NCBI RefSeq assembly: GCF_001423965.1
Contig: NZ_LMPV01000012.1
Coordinates: 1-64,000, forward strand
DNA: 64,000 nucleotides
Reading direction: 5' to 3'
From: Exiguobacterium sp. Leaf196
GTDB taxonomy: Bacteria > Bacillota > Bacilli > Exiguobacteriales > Exiguobacteriaceae
The position numbers and the translations under genes were made by a program. The notes below the pieces were generated by a model, which saw nothing but the letters and a program-made list of their open reading frames with translations, did not search any database and was not told the DNA's origin. Positions 23,101-33,354 of the stretch are shown piece after piece (positions within the stretch are counted from its first letter, which is position 1; each line of letters opens with the position of its first letter).

Positions 23101-25086
23101 ATGGAGTCAGGTCAACAAGTATCACCGGAACGCGAACGACGTATCGTTCGCTTCATTCCGTATCTATTAATCGTCGGTCTGCTTCTCGTCGTCGCTGTCC
23201 GCGAACCGGTCATCTCTGCCATCGGAGCCGTCGTGACTGCCCTCCTCTTCGGATTGCACCTATTCGAAGAACGTCGTGCACGCAGGGCATGGGAGACGTA
23301 CGTCGCCGGAATCTCGATGCAAGTCGAGGAGACGGGACAAGATGCGTTGACGAACATGCCAATCGGGATTTTGTTATACGATGAGGAAACGCTTGTCACC
23401 TGGTTCAATGATCCGATGCGGGATATCTTTGATGATGTAGCAATGGGACAGACGCTCAATGAGCTCGATCCCTTATTCATCGAAATGGTCGCGACGAATG
23501 AGGATCAAGCGACGCTTGAAATCGGCGATGCCGTGTATCGTGTCTTTTCGAATCATGAGAACCGGACCTTTTACCTGTTCGATATGACGGAAGAAGCACA
23601 AGTTGAACAACAACTCGTCGATAATCAGACGGTCATCGGTGTCATCTATCTCGATAACTACGATGAGATGACACAAGGCATCGAGGATCAGTTACGCAGT
23701 GAACTGAACAGCCGGGTCACGCAGTTGTTGAATCACTGGGCAGCGGAACACGGGACGTATATCAAGCGGACCGCGTCCGATCGGTATTTCATCGTTACGA
23801 CAGAAGAGAATCTACGGATTCTCGAACGATCGAAGTTTACGATTCTGGATACGGTTCGGGAAGAGACGAGTCAACGCGGCGTCCAGTTGACGTTATCCAT
23901 CGGAATTGGTTGCGGAAGTGACCCGATTCCGGCGCTTGGTCAGATGGCTCAGTCGAGTCTCGATCTTGCGCTGGGACGAGGAGGCGACCAAGTCGTCATC
24001 AAACGTGATGGGAAGGTCCGCTTTTACGGCGGCAAGACGAATCCGACGGAAAAACGGACGCGCGTCCGGGCCCGGGTCATCGCTAACTCGCTTCGTGACT
24101 TAATGCAGGAATCGAGCCGTGTCCTGATCATGGGTCATAGGAATCCAGACATGGATGCACTCGGATCAGCAATTGGCATTTTGAAGCTTGCGGAAATGAA
24201 CGATAAGGAAGCACATATCGTCTTACCACCGGAAGAAATCGGACGCGGGATTCGCCGGATGATGGATGAGATTGCCGAAGTACCACAACTCGAGACGCGA
24301 TTCGTCAATGCGTTTCAAGCTGATCAATTGATCGACGATCAGACGTTGCTCGTCGTCGTCGATACACACAAACCGTCACTTGTCGTCGTACCGGCATTAC
24401 TCGACCGATTCGAGCATATGGTCGTGATTGATCATCACCGTCGAGGGGAAGATTTCATCGAAGATGCGGTTCTCGTATATCTTGAGCCGTATGCTTCTTC
24501 GACGTCGGAGCTCGTCACCGAGCTGATCGAGTATCAACCGACGAATCAGAAACTGGCGATGCTTGAAGCGACCGCGTTACTCGCTGGGATCATCGTCGAT
24601 ACGAAAGGCTTTGCCCTACGGACCGGTTCCCGGACGTTCGATGCTGCATCCTATTTACGCTCACAAGGTGCTGACACAGTGCTCGTACAAGAGTTCCTCA
24701 GTCAGGATCTTGAGACGTACGTCGAGCAGTCACATATTCTCGAGCGATCCGAAGTCTATACGGAAGGGATGGCGATTGCGACAGCAGAGCCAGGCGTCAT
24801 TCACGATCAAGTGTTGATCGCGCAAGCAGCCGATCAATTGTTATCGCTTCGAGGCATTCGCGCCGCTTTCGTCATCGCGGAACTTCAAGACGGACGAACG
24901 GCGATTAGCGCCCGTTCGCTTGGGGATGTCAACGTTCAGTTGATCATGGAGACGCTCGGTGGCGGCGGTCACTTGACGAACGCGGCGACACAGATGTCAG
25001 AATCAGTCGTCACCGTGGCGGATGCGTTGCGTAAAGCAATCGATCAATATTTAGAAGATGAGACAAAAGGAGAGGAATCAGAATGA
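23101..25086 (+). CDS. gdpP: Cyclic-di-AMP phosphodiesterase GdpP
   Basis: A 661-residue membrane protein that hydrolyses c-di-AMP and so tunes cell-wall and potassium homeostasis. Two N-terminal membrane segments lie around residues 15-55. Next come a PAS-like sensor (about 80-150) and a degenerate GGDEF domain (about 170-300). The DHH domain has GHRNPDMDA near residue 345, DTHKPS, and DHHRRG near 444. The DHHA1 domain carries [12 protein letters not shown]. Its stop overlaps the rplI start by 4 bp, as in relatives. The yybS-type membrane gene that precedes it in B. subtilis is absent. A TATAAT at 23041-23046 may be its -10, with a poor -35. Confidence 0.95.
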   Translation: MESGQQVSPERERRIVRFIPYLLIVGLLLVVAVREPVISAIGAVVTALLFGLHLFEERRARRAWETYVAGISMQVEETGQDALTNMPIGILLYDEETLVTWFNDPMRDIFDDVAMGQTLNELDPLFIEMVATNEDQATLEIGDAVYRVFSNHENRTFYLFDMTEEAQVEQQLVDNQTVIGVIYLDNYDEMTQGIEDQLRSELNSRVTQLLNHWAAEHGTYIKRTASDRYFIVTTEENLRILERSKFTILDTVREETSQRGVQLTLSIGIGCGSDPIPALGQMAQSSLDLALGRGGDQVVIKRDGKVRFYGGKTNPTEKRTRVRARVIANSLRDLMQESSRVLIMGHRNPDMDALGSAIGILKLAEMNDKEAHIVLPPEEIGRGIRRMMDEIAEVPQLETRFVNAFQADQLIDDQTLLVVVDTHKPSLVVVPALLDRFEHMVVIDHHRRGEDFIEDAVLVYLEPYASSTSELVTELIEYQPTNQKLAMLEATALLAGIIVDTKGFALRTGSRTFDAASYLRSQGADTVLVQEFLSQDLETYVEQSHILERSEVYTEGMAIATAEPGVIHDQVLIAQAADQLLSLRGIRAAFVIAELQDGRTAISARSLGDVNVQLIMETLGGGGHLTNAATQMSESVVTVADALRKAIDQYLEDETKGEESE

Positions 25087-25526
25087 AGGTTATTTTCTTA
25101 CAGGATGTAAAAGGACAAGGGAAAGCAGGAGACGTCAAAGACGTGGCCGATGCTTATGCAAATAACGTACTCTTCAAGAAAAAGTTGGCGCGCCCTGCGA
25201 CGACTGGCAACTTGAAGCAACATGAAGCACACGAACGTAAAGCAGCAGAAGAAGCAAAACAAAACTTGCTTGACGCGCAAGCGTTAAAAGAAAAAATCGA
25301 AAAAGAGACGATCGTCGTCTCGACGAAAGCCGGTGAAGGCGGTCGTGTCTTCGGATCAGTCACAAGTAAACAGATTGCAGAAGCACTTAAAAGCATGGGT
25401 TACAAGATCGATAAACGCAAAATCGAGCTCGAGCACCCGATCAAGGCACTTGGCTTTACGAAGGTACCATTGAAGTTACACAACGAAGTGACAGCGACAC
25501 TGAACGTTCAGGTCAAAGAGGCGTGA
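25083..25526 (+). CDS. rplI: 50S ribosomal protein L9
   Basis: A 147-residue two-domain protein joined by a long charged helix. The N-terminus [21 protein letters not shown] is the L9 signature, and the second domain contains [17 protein letters not shown]. Its ATG overlaps the gdpP stop (ATGA), giving translational coupling; GGAGAGGAA just upstream serves as ribosome site. dnaB follows 19 bp later. Confidence 0.96.
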   Translation: MKVIFLQDVKGQGKAGDVKDVADAYANNVLFKKKLARPATTGNLKQHEAHERKAAEEAKQNLLDAQALKEKIEKETIVVSTKAGEGGRVFGSVTSKQIAEALKSMGYKIDKRKIELEHPIKALGFTKVPLKLHNEVTATLNVQVKEA

Positions 25527-25545
25527 GTAGAAAAGGGGACCGGTG

Positions 25546-26898
25546 ATGAGTGAAGTCATGCAAAATATGCCTCCCCAAAGCATCGAGGCAGAACAAGCCG
25601 TCCTAGGGGCGATCATGATTGATGCGGATCGTTTGATCAGTGCATCGGAACGTCTGTTACCGCAGGACTTTTACCGTGCCTCTCACCAACGGATCTTTGA
25701 AGCGATGCTCGTGCTGTCCGACCGAGGCGAAGCGATCGACCTCGTTACGGTGACAGCCGAGCTCAGTACGCTCGGGATTCTAGATGAGATTGGTGGTCTA
25801 CCCTATCTAGCGGAACTGGCAGAAGGGGTACCAACTGCAGCCAACATCAATTATTACGTCAACGTCGTTGACCAGAAGTCGACGCTCCGGCGTCTCATTC
25901 GGACGGCAGGCGAGATCGTTACTGACGGGTACGAGCGGCAAAATGAGGTCGATGTCCTGCTGAACGAGGCAGAACGGAAGATTCTCGAAGTCTCACAAGG
26001 AAAAGGGAGCGCGAGCTTCATTCCGATCTCGGACGTTTTGACGAGTGCCTATGCAACGATTGATAAATTGCATAAGCAAAGCGGTGAGACGACGGGGATT
26101 CCGACCGGTTTCCAGGATCTCGATAAGATGACGGCGGGCTTCCAGCGTAACGATCTAATCATCGTTGCAGCACGTCCATCGGTCGGGAAGACGGCGTTCG
26201 CCTTGAACATCTCGCAAAACGTCGCGACACGCGCTGACGAGAACGTCGCCATCTTTAGTCTTGAGATGGGTGCCGAACAGCTCGTCATGCGGATGCTCTG
26301 TGCCGAAGGAAACGTCGACGCCCAGCGACTCCGGACCGGTCAACTTGAAGAAGAGGACTGGGGCAAGTTATCGCTTGCGATGAGTAATCTGTCTCAAGCC
26401 GGCATCTACATCGACGATACACCGGGTATTCGTGTCAACGATATCCGGGCGAAGTGCCGTCGTTTGAAGCAGGAGCACGGTCTTGGGATGATCATGATCG
26501 ATTACTTGCAGTTGATTCAAGGGAATGGTCGCTCTAGCGACAACCGTCAACAAGAGGTTTCGGAAATTTCCCGTTCCTTGAAATCACTCGCGCGTGAACT
26601 TGAAGTCCCCGTCATCGCCTTATCGCAGCTCTCGCGTGGGGTGGAGAGTCGTCAAGATAAGCGACCGATGATGTCGGATATCCGGGAATCGGGAGCGATC
26701 GAGCAAGATGCCGATATCGTCGCCTTCTTGTACCGTGATGATTACTACAATAAAGAAACGGAAGATGCGAATACGATTGAGATCATCATCGCGAAACAGC
26801 GGAATGGTCCAACCGGTACCGTCAAGCTCGCCTTCCGAAAAGAATTCAACAAGTTCGTGGATCTCGAGCCAAGCAACTCGTACGCGCCACCTGCTTAA
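25546..26898 (+). CDS. dnaB: Replicative DNA helicase DnaB (DnaC of B. subtilis)
   Basis: Hexameric 5'-3' helicase at the replication fork. The N-terminal domain begins PPQSIEAEQAVLGAIM. The RecA-like domain carries Walker A AARPSVGKTAF near residue 209, Walker B GMIMIDYLQLI and the motif VSEISRSLKSLARELEVPVIALSQLSR. Length 450 is usual. The ATG at 25546 is preferred over the adjacent GTG; AAGGGGA lies upstream. It sits in the rplI-dnaB pair and ends at a clear terminator. Confidence 0.96.
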   Translation: MSEVMQNMPPQSIEAEQAVLGAIMIDADRLISASERLLPQDFYRASHQRIFEAMLVLSDRGEAIDLVTVTAELSTLGILDEIGGLPYLAELAEGVPTAANINYYVNVVDQKSTLRRLIRTAGEIVTDGYERQNEVDVLLNEAERKILEVSQGKGSASFIPISDVLTSAYATIDKLHKQSGETTGIPTGFQDLDKMTAGFQRNDLIIVAARPSVGKTAFALNISQNVATRADENVAIFSLEMGAEQLVMRMLCAEGNVDAQRLRTGQLEEEDWGKLSLAMSNLSQAGIYIDDTPGIRVNDIRAKCRRLKQEHGLGMIMIDYLQLIQGNGRSSDNRQQEVSEISRSLKSLARELEVPVIALSQLSRGVESRQDKRPMMSDIRESGAIEQDADIVAFLYRDDYYNKETEDANTIEIIIAKQRNGPTGTVKLAFRKEFNKFVDLEPSNSYAPPA

Positions 26899-26901
26899 TC
26901 C

Positions 26902-26950
26902 AAGCTACGTCTTGCCCTCGATGAATCGGAGGCAAAACGTAGCTTTTTTT
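26902..26950 (+). terminator. Terminator after dnaB
   Basis: Arms AAGCTACGT and ACGTAGCTT, with inner pairing TTGCC/GGCAA, are followed by a run of T. Confidence 0.85.
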
Positions 26951-26993
26951 ATTTTCACCTAAAGATTCTCAGTTTATTCACTAAAAACGATAA

Positions 26994-27037
26994 TTAAACG
27001 AACGAAAGAGAATTGCAACAATTAATTGTTCGGTATT
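26994..27037 (+). promoter_or_regulatory. Candidate PurR operator (two PurBox-like sites)
   Basis: ATTGTTCGGTATT (27025-27037) is a full match to the reverse-complement PurBox pattern AWWGTTCGGWWWT. A weaker forward-oriented site with core CGAAC lies at 26994-27006, 18 bp away. Paired inverted PurBoxes with such spacing upstream of purine genes bind PurR in B. subtilis. The operator lies just upstream of the purA -35. Confidence 0.6.
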
Positions 27038-27040
27038 TGG

Positions 27041-27069
27041 TTGACTTCTTTTTTTTATCGCGTTACACT
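27041..27069 (+). promoter_or_regulatory. purA promoter
   Basis: TTGACT (27041-27046) and TACACT (27064-27069) with a 17-base spacer that is mostly T. Confidence 0.75.
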
Positions 27070-27109
27070 TAGTCGTGGTTTTGAATCGTACGTGGAGGTG
27101 GATGATAAG

Positions 27110-28402
27110 ATGTCATCAGTAGTAGTAGTCGGAACACAGTGGGGCGACGAAGGAAAAGGGAAAATCACCGATTTTCTTTCAAAACAAGCTGACGTCGTAG
27201 CACGTTATCAAGGTGGAGACAATGCAGGACATACGATCGTATTCAATAACGAGACGTACAAATTGCACTTGATCCCATCAGGTATTTTTTACTCGGATAA
27301 GAAATGTGTCATCGGGAACGGTCTTGTCGTCAACCCGAAATCACTCGTCAAGGAATTGAAGTATCTGCACGATCGTGGTGTTTCAACGGATAACTTGTTA
27401 ATTTCGAATCGGGCGCATGTCATCTTGCCGTATCATCAGTTGCAGGATCAGTTAGAAGAAGAAGCGAAAGGCGACGCAAAAGTTGGAACGACGCTAAAAG
27501 GAATCGGACCGTGCTACATGGATAAAGCCGCACGAATCGGAATCCGGATGGCAGACTTACTCGACAAAGAAACGTTCGCTGAGAAGTTGAAGATCGTTCT
27601 CGACCAAAAGAACCGTATGTTCACGAAGATGTATGACGCTGAACCAATCGCGTTCGACGATATCTTCGAAGAGTACTATGCATATGGACAAGAGTTCGCG
27701 AAATATGTCTGTGATACATCCGTCGTCGTCAACGATAGCCTTGATCACGGTGAAAAAGTGTTGTTCGAAGGCGCACAAGGTGTCTTACTCGACCTTGACC
27801 ACGGAACGTATCCGTTCGTTACATCATCGAACGCATCTGCCGGTGGTGTCGCATCAGGTGTCGGTGTCGGTCCAGCTCGGATCGATCACGTCGTTGGTGT
27901 TTGTAAAGCGTACACGTCACGTGTCGGTGACGGTCCGTTCCCAACGGAATTGTTCGATGACATCGGTCATCAGATCCGTGAAGTCGGTCGTGAATACGGG
28001 ACGACGACAGGACGCCCGCGTCGTGTTGGTTGGTTCGACTCTGTCGTCGTACGCCACTCGCGCCGTACAAGTGGGTTGACGGATCTTTCGCTCAACTCGA
28101 TCGACGTTCTGACAGGACTCGAAACGTTGAAGATCTGTACATCGTACGAATTCAATGGTAAACAGATCGATGAGTACCCAGCAAGCTTCCGTGATCTTGA
28201 AGCATGTGTCCCAGTTTACGAAGAGCTTCCAGGCTGGAAAGAGGACATCACAGGTGTCCGTCGCTTTGAAGATCTACCGTTGAACGCACAGAACTACGTC
28301 AAGCGGATCGCGGATCTGACAGGCATCTCACTCGTCACGTTCTCGGTCGGACCGGGTCGTGAACAGACCGTCGTCTTGCGTGATCTCTACGAAGAAGCAT
28401 AA
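27110..28402 (+). CDS. purA: Adenylosuccinate synthetase
   Basis: GTP-dependent enzyme joining IMP and aspartate, the first step from IMP to AMP. The N-terminal P-loop variant [14 protein letters not shown] and DNAGHTI are present, as are [36 protein letters not shown] and the C-terminal [10 protein letters not shown]. The ATG is fixed by GGAGGTG nine bases upstream; the open frame upstream covers the promoter and is not coding. Single gene between terminators, with a PurR-type operator. Confidence 0.97.
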   Translation: MSSVVVVGTQWGDEGKGKITDFLSKQADVVARYQGGDNAGHTIVFNNETYKLHLIPSGIFYSDKKCVIGNGLVVNPKSLVKELKYLHDRGVSTDNLLISNRAHVILPYHQLQDQLEEEAKGDAKVGTTLKGIGPCYMDKAARIGIRMADLLDKETFAEKLKIVLDQKNRMFTKMYDAEPIAFDDIFEEYYAYGQEFAKYVCDTSVVVNDSLDHGEKVLFEGAQGVLLDLDHGTYPFVTSSNASAGGVASGVGVGPARIDHVVGVCKAYTSRVGDGPFPTELFDDIGHQIREVGREYGTTTGRPRRVGWFDSVVVRHSRRTSGLTDLSLNSIDVLTGLETLKICTSYEFNGKQIDEYPASFRDLEACVPVYEELPGWKEDITGVRRFEDLPLNAQNYVKRIADLTGISLVTFSVGPGREQTVVLRDLYEEA

Positions 28403-28407
28403 GTCTC

Positions 28408-28443
28408 AACAGCCTCTTGCCTCCTGCAAGAGGCTGTTTTTTG
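28408..28443 (+). terminator. Terminator after purA
   Basis: Arms AACAGCCTCTTGC and GCAAGAGGCTGTT are followed by TTTTTG. Confidence 0.9.
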
Positions 28444-28453
28444 TGCGAAATGG

Positions 28454-28483
28454 TTCACAAACGGAAGCAAAAACAGGTATACT
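28454..28483 (+). promoter_or_regulatory. walRK operon promoter
   Basis: TTCACA (28454-28459) and TATACT (28478-28483) with an 18-base spacer. The expected transcription start falls at the edge of a parS-like site. Confidence 0.55.
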
Positions 28484-28491
28484 GAATACAG

Positions 28492-28507
28492 TGTTTCACG
28501 TGGAACC
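28492..28507. promoter_or_regulatory. parS-like site 3, at the walR promoter
   Basis: TGTTTCACGTGGAACC matches 15 of 16 bases of the reverse-complement parS consensus. It begins nine bases after the -10 of the walR promoter, so bound ParB could affect transcription start or escape. Confidence 0.82.
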
Positions 28508-28627
28508 TCTCCCGTGAGACGACGAACAGTAGAGCGAGTGGCGCCGGGAGTTTCCGTCGCCACCTTTCTATATGCCGAAAAAACAGGTAAAATAGATTGA
28601 ATAGAAATTTTTAAGGGGGCACACCCA

Positions 28628-29335
28628 GTGACGGAACGTAAAATTCTAGTCGTCGATGACGAGTTACCGATTGCAGATATACTCAAGTTTAAATTAGAAA
28701 AAGAAGGCTACCAGGTCGCGATCGCAAACGACGGTGTGGAGGCATTAGAAAAATTCGAGGAGTTCAAACCGGATTTGATGTTACTTGATATCATGCTTCC
28801 ACTAATGGACGGGATGGAGGTCTGCCGGGAAGTCCGGAAGACGTCGAAGATTCCAATCATCATGCTGACAGCAAAGGATTCTGAAATTGATACGGTACTT
28901 GGTCTTGAGCTTGGTGCGAATGATTACGTGACGAAGCCATTCAGCTCACGTGAGTTACTCGCCCGCGTTAAAGTCCACTTGCGCAATACGAGTCCGGAAG
29001 CTACACCACAACCGGTTGGACCAGGTCCACTCAAAGTCGGAGAACTGTATATCGATACGAATTCACATACAGTGACGCGTAAGGATCAAAAGATCGAGCT
29101 GACGCAACGTGAGTTCGAATTGTTGCATTACCTCGCGAAAAACATCGGTCAAGTCATGACACGTGAGCATTTGTTGCAGACGGTCTGGGGCTATGACTAC
29201 TTTGGTGACGTCCGGACAGTCGACGTCACAGTGCGCCGTCTTCGTGAAAAAGTCGAAGATAACCCAAGTACGCCGGTCTATATCATGACGCGTCGTGGGG
29301 TCGGCTACTATCTCCAAGACGGGGAGAATGAATAA
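28628..29335 (+). CDS. walR: Response regulator WalR (YycF)
   Basis: OmpR-family regulator, essential in most relatives, controlling cell-wall hydrolases and wall metabolism. The receiver domain has the acidic pocket VVDDE, the phospho-acceptor Asp54 in [10 protein letters not shown], and Lys in VTKPF. The C-terminal winged helix includes [15 protein letters not shown] and [14 protein letters not shown]. The GTG start follows AAGGGGG. Two bases separate it from walK, so they are cotranscribed. Confidence 0.97.
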   Translation: MTERKILVVDDELPIADILKFKLEKEGYQVAIANDGVEALEKFEEFKPDLMLLDIMLPLMDGMEVCREVRKTSKIPIIMLTAKDSEIDTVLGLELGANDYVTKPFSSRELLARVKVHLRNTSPEATPQPVGPGPLKVGELYIDTNSHTVTRKDQKIELTQREFELLHYLAKNIGQVMTREHLLQTVWGYDYFGDVRTVDVTVRRLREKVEDNPSTPVYIMTRRGVGYYLQDGENE

Positions 29336-29337
29336 CG

Positions 29338-31188
29338 ATGTTAAAAGGAACGAACTTCTTTAAATCCATCCAATGGAAACTTGTCGTCATCTATGCCTTA
29401 TTGATTTTAGTGGCGATGCAGGTCATTGGTGTCTACTTCGTTCGTTCCCTTGAAAAGCAGTACATTACGAACTTCTCGAAGTCGGTCGAGGACCGGGCAG
29501 GTCTTGTCGCCTATAACGTCGGGAAGGAATTCGATAAAACAGGCGATGATGAAGCCTCCAAGCGGCAGTTGTCCCAATCACTAGGGCAACTGCTGTCTGA
29601 GTTTAGTAATGGCTCCACCTCAAGGAACGACATCCTCGAAGTCCAGATCATCGATCAGGACTCGATCATCCAAGCGACATCGGATGATGAGAACCAGTCG
29701 GCGGTCGGTCAACGGGCGACGAATTCACTGATTAAAAAAGCGCAGGCAACGAGCTCGACCCGGACGGACACCGTACTCGATCCGGAATCAGAAGATAAGA
29801 TCCGGATCTTTGCCGTACCCGTCACCTCGGAACGAGACGGTGTGACAACCGGGATGATTTATGTCCGTGCCTCGATGGAGTCGATCTATTCGCAGATGCA
29901 ACAGGTCACGCGGATTTTGGCGACCGGAACAGTCATCGCCCTCGTCATCACGTCGATTCTCGGAGTCTTGCTGTCGCGGACGATCACGCGTCCGATTTCG
30001 GATATGCGGCGTCAAGCGATCGAGATGCGACGCGGGAACTTCTCGCGGAAGGTCAAAGTCTATTCGGATGATGAGATCGGGCAACTTGCTCGTTCGTTCA
30101 ATGAATTGACGGATGAGCTGCTCGAAGCGAACGCGACGACGGAAGCCGAACGGCGGAAGTTGACGAGTGTCCTTGAGAACATGACCGACGGCGTGATTGC
30201 GACGGACCGGACGCTGCGCGTCATCTTGATGAACGATCAAGCGAAGGATATCGTCGGGGCTGACGATGCGAGTGTCGTCGGCACGAACTTGAAGGATCTA
30301 CTGGCACTCGGTGACGATTTCATGATTCCGGAAGACGGCACGATGCCACCTCGTCTGCTTGATTTCAGTAGTGAGGACGAACTGTTCCTCGTCCGGGCAT
30401 TCTTCTCGCCCGTCAAGAAACACAGTGGACCGATTACCGGGATGATCGTTGTCCTACATGACGTCACGGAACAGGAGCAGGTCGAACAGGATCGACGTGA
30501 ATTCGTCGCGAACGTCAGTCACGAGCTCCGGACACCACTGACGACGATGCGCAGCTACCTCGAAGCCTTGGCAGAAGGCGCCTATCAGGATGAGGAACTC
30601 GCACCGCGTTTCCTTGAGACGACACAAAATGAGACGGAGCGGATGATCCGCCTCGTCACCGATCTTTTACAGCTGTCGAAGATGGACAGTAAGGAATACA
30701 AGATGAACAAGGTCCGCTTCGATTACATTCAGTTCTTGAATGAGATTCTCGATCGCCATGACATGACGAAGCCGGAACGGATTCGTTTCCGTCGTAAGAT
30801 CATGAAGCGGAAAGTCTATATCCGTGGAGATCAGGATAAATTGATTCAGGTCGCAGATAACATCCTGACGAACGCGATCAAATACTCACCGGAAGGCGGA
30901 ACAATCACCGTCCGGACGATGCTCCGGGCAAAACGGATCGTCATCAGCATCAAGGATGAAGGTGTCGGAATCCCGAAAGCGAATCTCCAAAAAATCTTCG
31001 AACGCTTCTATCGTGTCGATAAAGCCCGTGCCCGTAAAATCGGCGGAACTGGTCTTGGTCTGTCGATTGCGAAAGACGTCGTTTCGGCTCACGGTGGCGA
31101 CATCTGGGCAGAAAGCGAATGGGGACGCGGTACGACGATTTACTTCACGCTTCCGTATGAGGTGATCGAAGAGGTGGATGCCGGATGA
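29338..31188 (+). CDS. walK: Sensor histidine kinase WalK (YycG)
   Basis: A 616-residue membrane kinase that phosphorylates WalR. Transmembrane helix 1 is about residues 13-35, followed by an extracellular sensor domain of about 145 residues. Transmembrane helix 2 is about 183-205 and leads into HAMP (LSRTITRPISDMRRQAIEMR). A PAS domain covers about 265-370. HisKA has His395 in NVSHELRTPL, and the ATPase motifs are DNILTNAIKYS, DEGVGIP and GTGLGLSIAKDVV. Its stop overlaps the walH start (ATGA). Confidence 0.97.
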   Translation: MLKGTNFFKSIQWKLVVIYALLILVAMQVIGVYFVRSLEKQYITNFSKSVEDRAGLVAYNVGKEFDKTGDDEASKRQLSQSLGQLLSEFSNGSTSRNDILEVQIIDQDSIIQATSDDENQSAVGQRATNSLIKKAQATSSTRTDTVLDPESEDKIRIFAVPVTSERDGVTTGMIYVRASMESIYSQMQQVTRILATGTVIALVITSILGVLLSRTITRPISDMRRQAIEMRRGNFSRKVKVYSDDEIGQLARSFNELTDELLEANATTEAERRKLTSVLENMTDGVIATDRTLRVILMNDQAKDIVGADDASVVGTNLKDLLALGDDFMIPEDGTMPPRLLDFSSEDELFLVRAFFSPVKKHSGPITGMIVVLHDVTEQEQVEQDRREFVANVSHELRTPLTTMRSYLEALAEGAYQDEELAPRFLETTQNETERMIRLVTDLLQLSKMDSKEYKMNKVRFDYIQFLNEILDRHDMTKPERIRFRRKIMKRKVYIRGDQDKLIQVADNILTNAIKYSPEGGTITVRTMLRAKRIVISIKDEGVGIPKANLQKIFERFYRVDKARARKIGGTGLGLSIAKDVVSAHGGDIWAESEWGRGTTIYFTLPYEVIEEVDAG

Positions 31189-32501
31189 AGAAACAACACT
31201 GGAGTTCGCTGTTACTCGTCCTGCTCGTCGCCGGTTCGATCGCTCAGACAGCGATGCTCTGGACCTATCATCCAAGCAGTGAATCGATCGAGCGGGAACA
31301 AGTCTCGTTCAACGAGATCGATGCCTCAAAGACGATTGAAAGCAACCAGCTGATTAATCCGGAATTACTTGTCTATTCCGATCAGGAAGGGACGTACCAA
31401 ACGCAAATCATCGGGCGGACCTTCCTCAACCGGATCGGTGCATCGTTCAATATCGGGGTCCTTGTCCTGACGGATAAAGCAAAGAACATCCCGGTCGGCG
31501 AGCGGAGCGTCGAGATGATTTTTCCGACACCGATCAGCGCAACGATGCTTGAGGAGTTACTCGGAGAAAAACAGATCGCGTTCTCAGAACCGATCAAACG
31601 GCTCTATCTCCTCGATTACGATGGTCCGATTCTCCGTCTTGAGTCGGCGACGGGGCGCCTAAAGGACTTTAAACTCGTCGGCGATGAGACGGTTCTGAAA
31701 CGACTGTTCGCGTACGATAAGAAAAAACCGATGACGCGTGTCGAACTCAAAGGGGGCGATTATACGTATGTCGCGAGTGGTACGACACGGCTGGAACAAG
31801 TCTTCGTCTATGACGAGGTCGGGCAATCGCCGCAACCACTCGATCGCATCCGGAGTGCCTTCTTTGCCGAAAATTCGAACGTCCAGCAAATCAAGAGTCG
31901 CGATGATCTCGACGTCTTGACGGATGGCGTCAGCGTCTCAACGTACGACCGAAACTACAATGTCTATCGCTTCAACACGTTATCGCCGAACACCCAAAGC
32001 TCGACCGTTGATTACAGCACGCTCGTTAGCTACGTCAACATTCATGGAGGCTGGCTTGATCAAGAGACACAACGGAGTGGTTTCCGCTATTACTTCGATC
32101 AGATGAGTAAGAAGGGCGAGGAACAGACGGCGACGTTCCGGTTGTACTTGAACCGGTATCCGGTGTTCGGGGAGAGCGGTCCGTTGCTCGAACAGACGAA
32201 GTTCGATCTCGCGACACTGAAGATCATGTATGAAGAAAATCAAGTCCGATCGCTCAGCCGCAGCATGCTTCGAGCGAAGCGGAAGTTGATCCTTCGGGAA
32301 GAGACGGTGCCGGCTGTTGAAACGGTTCTTGAACGTTTAAGACGCGCCGATCTCTTAAAAGAAATCAGTGGGATCCGGGTCGGATATGAGATGACGTATA
32401 AAATTTCAACGAGCCGCTACGCTGTCTTTGAGCCGACGTGGTTCATCAAGGTCGATGGAGTCTGGCAATCGATCAATCAAGCTGTCGGGAATGAGGGGTG
32501 A
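31185..32501 (+). CDS. walH: WalK regulator WalH (YycH)
   Basis: A 438-residue protein with one N-terminal membrane anchor (about residues 6-25) and a large extracytoplasmic part. Position and size match YycH, which with YycI forms a membrane complex that modulates WalK. Sequence conservation of this family is low, so synteny and topology carry most of the assignment. It overlaps walK by 4 bp and precedes walI by 6 bp. Confidence 0.9.
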   Translation: MKKQHWSSLLLVLLVAGSIAQTAMLWTYHPSSESIEREQVSFNEIDASKTIESNQLINPELLVYSDQEGTYQTQIIGRTFLNRIGASFNIGVLVLTDKAKNIPVGERSVEMIFPTPISATMLEELLGEKQIAFSEPIKRLYLLDYDGPILRLESATGRLKDFKLVGDETVLKRLFAYDKKKPMTRVELKGGDYTYVASGTTRLEQVFVYDEVGQSPQPLDRIRSAFFAENSNVQQIKSRDDLDVLTDGVSVSTYDRNYNVYRFNTLSPNTQSSTVDYSTLVSYVNIHGGWLDQETQRSGFRYYFDQMSKKGEEQTATFRLYLNRYPVFGESGPLLEQTKFDLATLKIMYEENQVRSLSRSMLRAKRKLILREETVPAVETVLERLRRADLLKEISGIRVGYEMTYKISTSRYAVFEPTWFIKVDGVWQSINQAVGNEG

Positions 32502-32507
32502 GGACGA

Positions 32508-33344
32508 ATGGACTGGAGTAAAGCGAAGACCTTATTGATGCTGACCTTTTTGATCCTGAACGTCTACCTTGCCATTCAATTGATGGACCGGATGGTCGAG
32601 CCGCGGATCGTCGCGACGAGTGCGACCGGGAAGTCGATCTTGAAGGATCGTCACATCGACGAGAAAAAACTGCAACCGGTCACGCGAGACATTGGCTATT
32701 TAACAGCCGAAGTCGACGCACGAACGTTAGCACCACTTGCGAGTTCACCGATTCGTGACGCGGTCGCCTCCGTCAAAAACGATGTCGAGTGGTCGGTCCG
32801 CTTAACGAAACCGTACCGACTCGAAGCGAAGACGATGCGGGATTCCGCTTCATCGTTCGTTCAAGCGTCCGTTCGGTATGGTGCCGAATATACATTTTGG
32901 AAGTATGATAGTAAGTATCAGGAGATGACATTCGTTCAGACGTATAAGGGACAGCCGCTCTATTCGACACCACAGCAGTCGCGTGAGGACGATGCGATGA
33001 TCGGACCGTCCCTGCTCGTCTTGCAGCTCAACGATGCGAAGGAAATCGTCAGCTATAAGCAACGCCACTTGAACAAGGTCGTCCGGCAAGCACAGGATGT
33101 GACGTTGTTATCGGCAAGTGAAGCGATCGTCCAGTTGTCGGAGCAAGGTTTGTTTCCGGCATCGAAGCGGTTGACGAGTCACAAGCTCGGTTATTTCTGT
33201 CTCGTCACGGAAGGCACGGAATCCGTTCAAATCCTGCCGCCGACGTGGCAAATCGAGCTCGACAATGAAGAAGTCTACTTCGTCAATGCGATTGACGGCG
33301 GTGTCCAGACCGTCGAACGATTGGATACAGTCTCAGAGAAATGA
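32508..33344 (+). CDS. walI: WalK regulator WalI (YycI)
   Basis: A 278-residue protein starting [21 protein letters not shown], a typical YycI N-terminus with a single membrane anchor (about residues 8-25). The rest is an extracytoplasmic YycH/YycI-type fold. It acts together with WalH on WalK; loss of the pair alters WalRK output in B. subtilis and S. aureus. The ATG follows GGGGTGAGGACGA. walJ follows 10 bp after the stop. Confidence 0.92.
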   Translation: MDWSKAKTLLMLTFLILNVYLAIQLMDRMVEPRIVATSATGKSILKDRHIDEKKLQPVTRDIGYLTAEVDARTLAPLASSPIRDAVASVKNDVEWSVRLTKPYRLEAKTMRDSASSFVQASVRYGAEYTFWKYDSKYQEMTFVQTYKGQPLYSTPQQSREDDAMIGPSLLVLQLNDAKEIVSYKQRHLNKVVRQAQDVTLLSASEAIVQLSEQGLFPASKRLTSHKLGYFCLVTEGTESVQILPPTWQIELDNEEVYFVNAIDGGVQTVERLDTVSEK

Positions 33345-33354
33345 GGAATGCACG

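Noticed and set aside
28387-28686. Minus-strand open frame across the walR promoter
   Set aside because: It overlaps the purA terminator, the walR promoter and a parS site, with no ribosome site or known motif.
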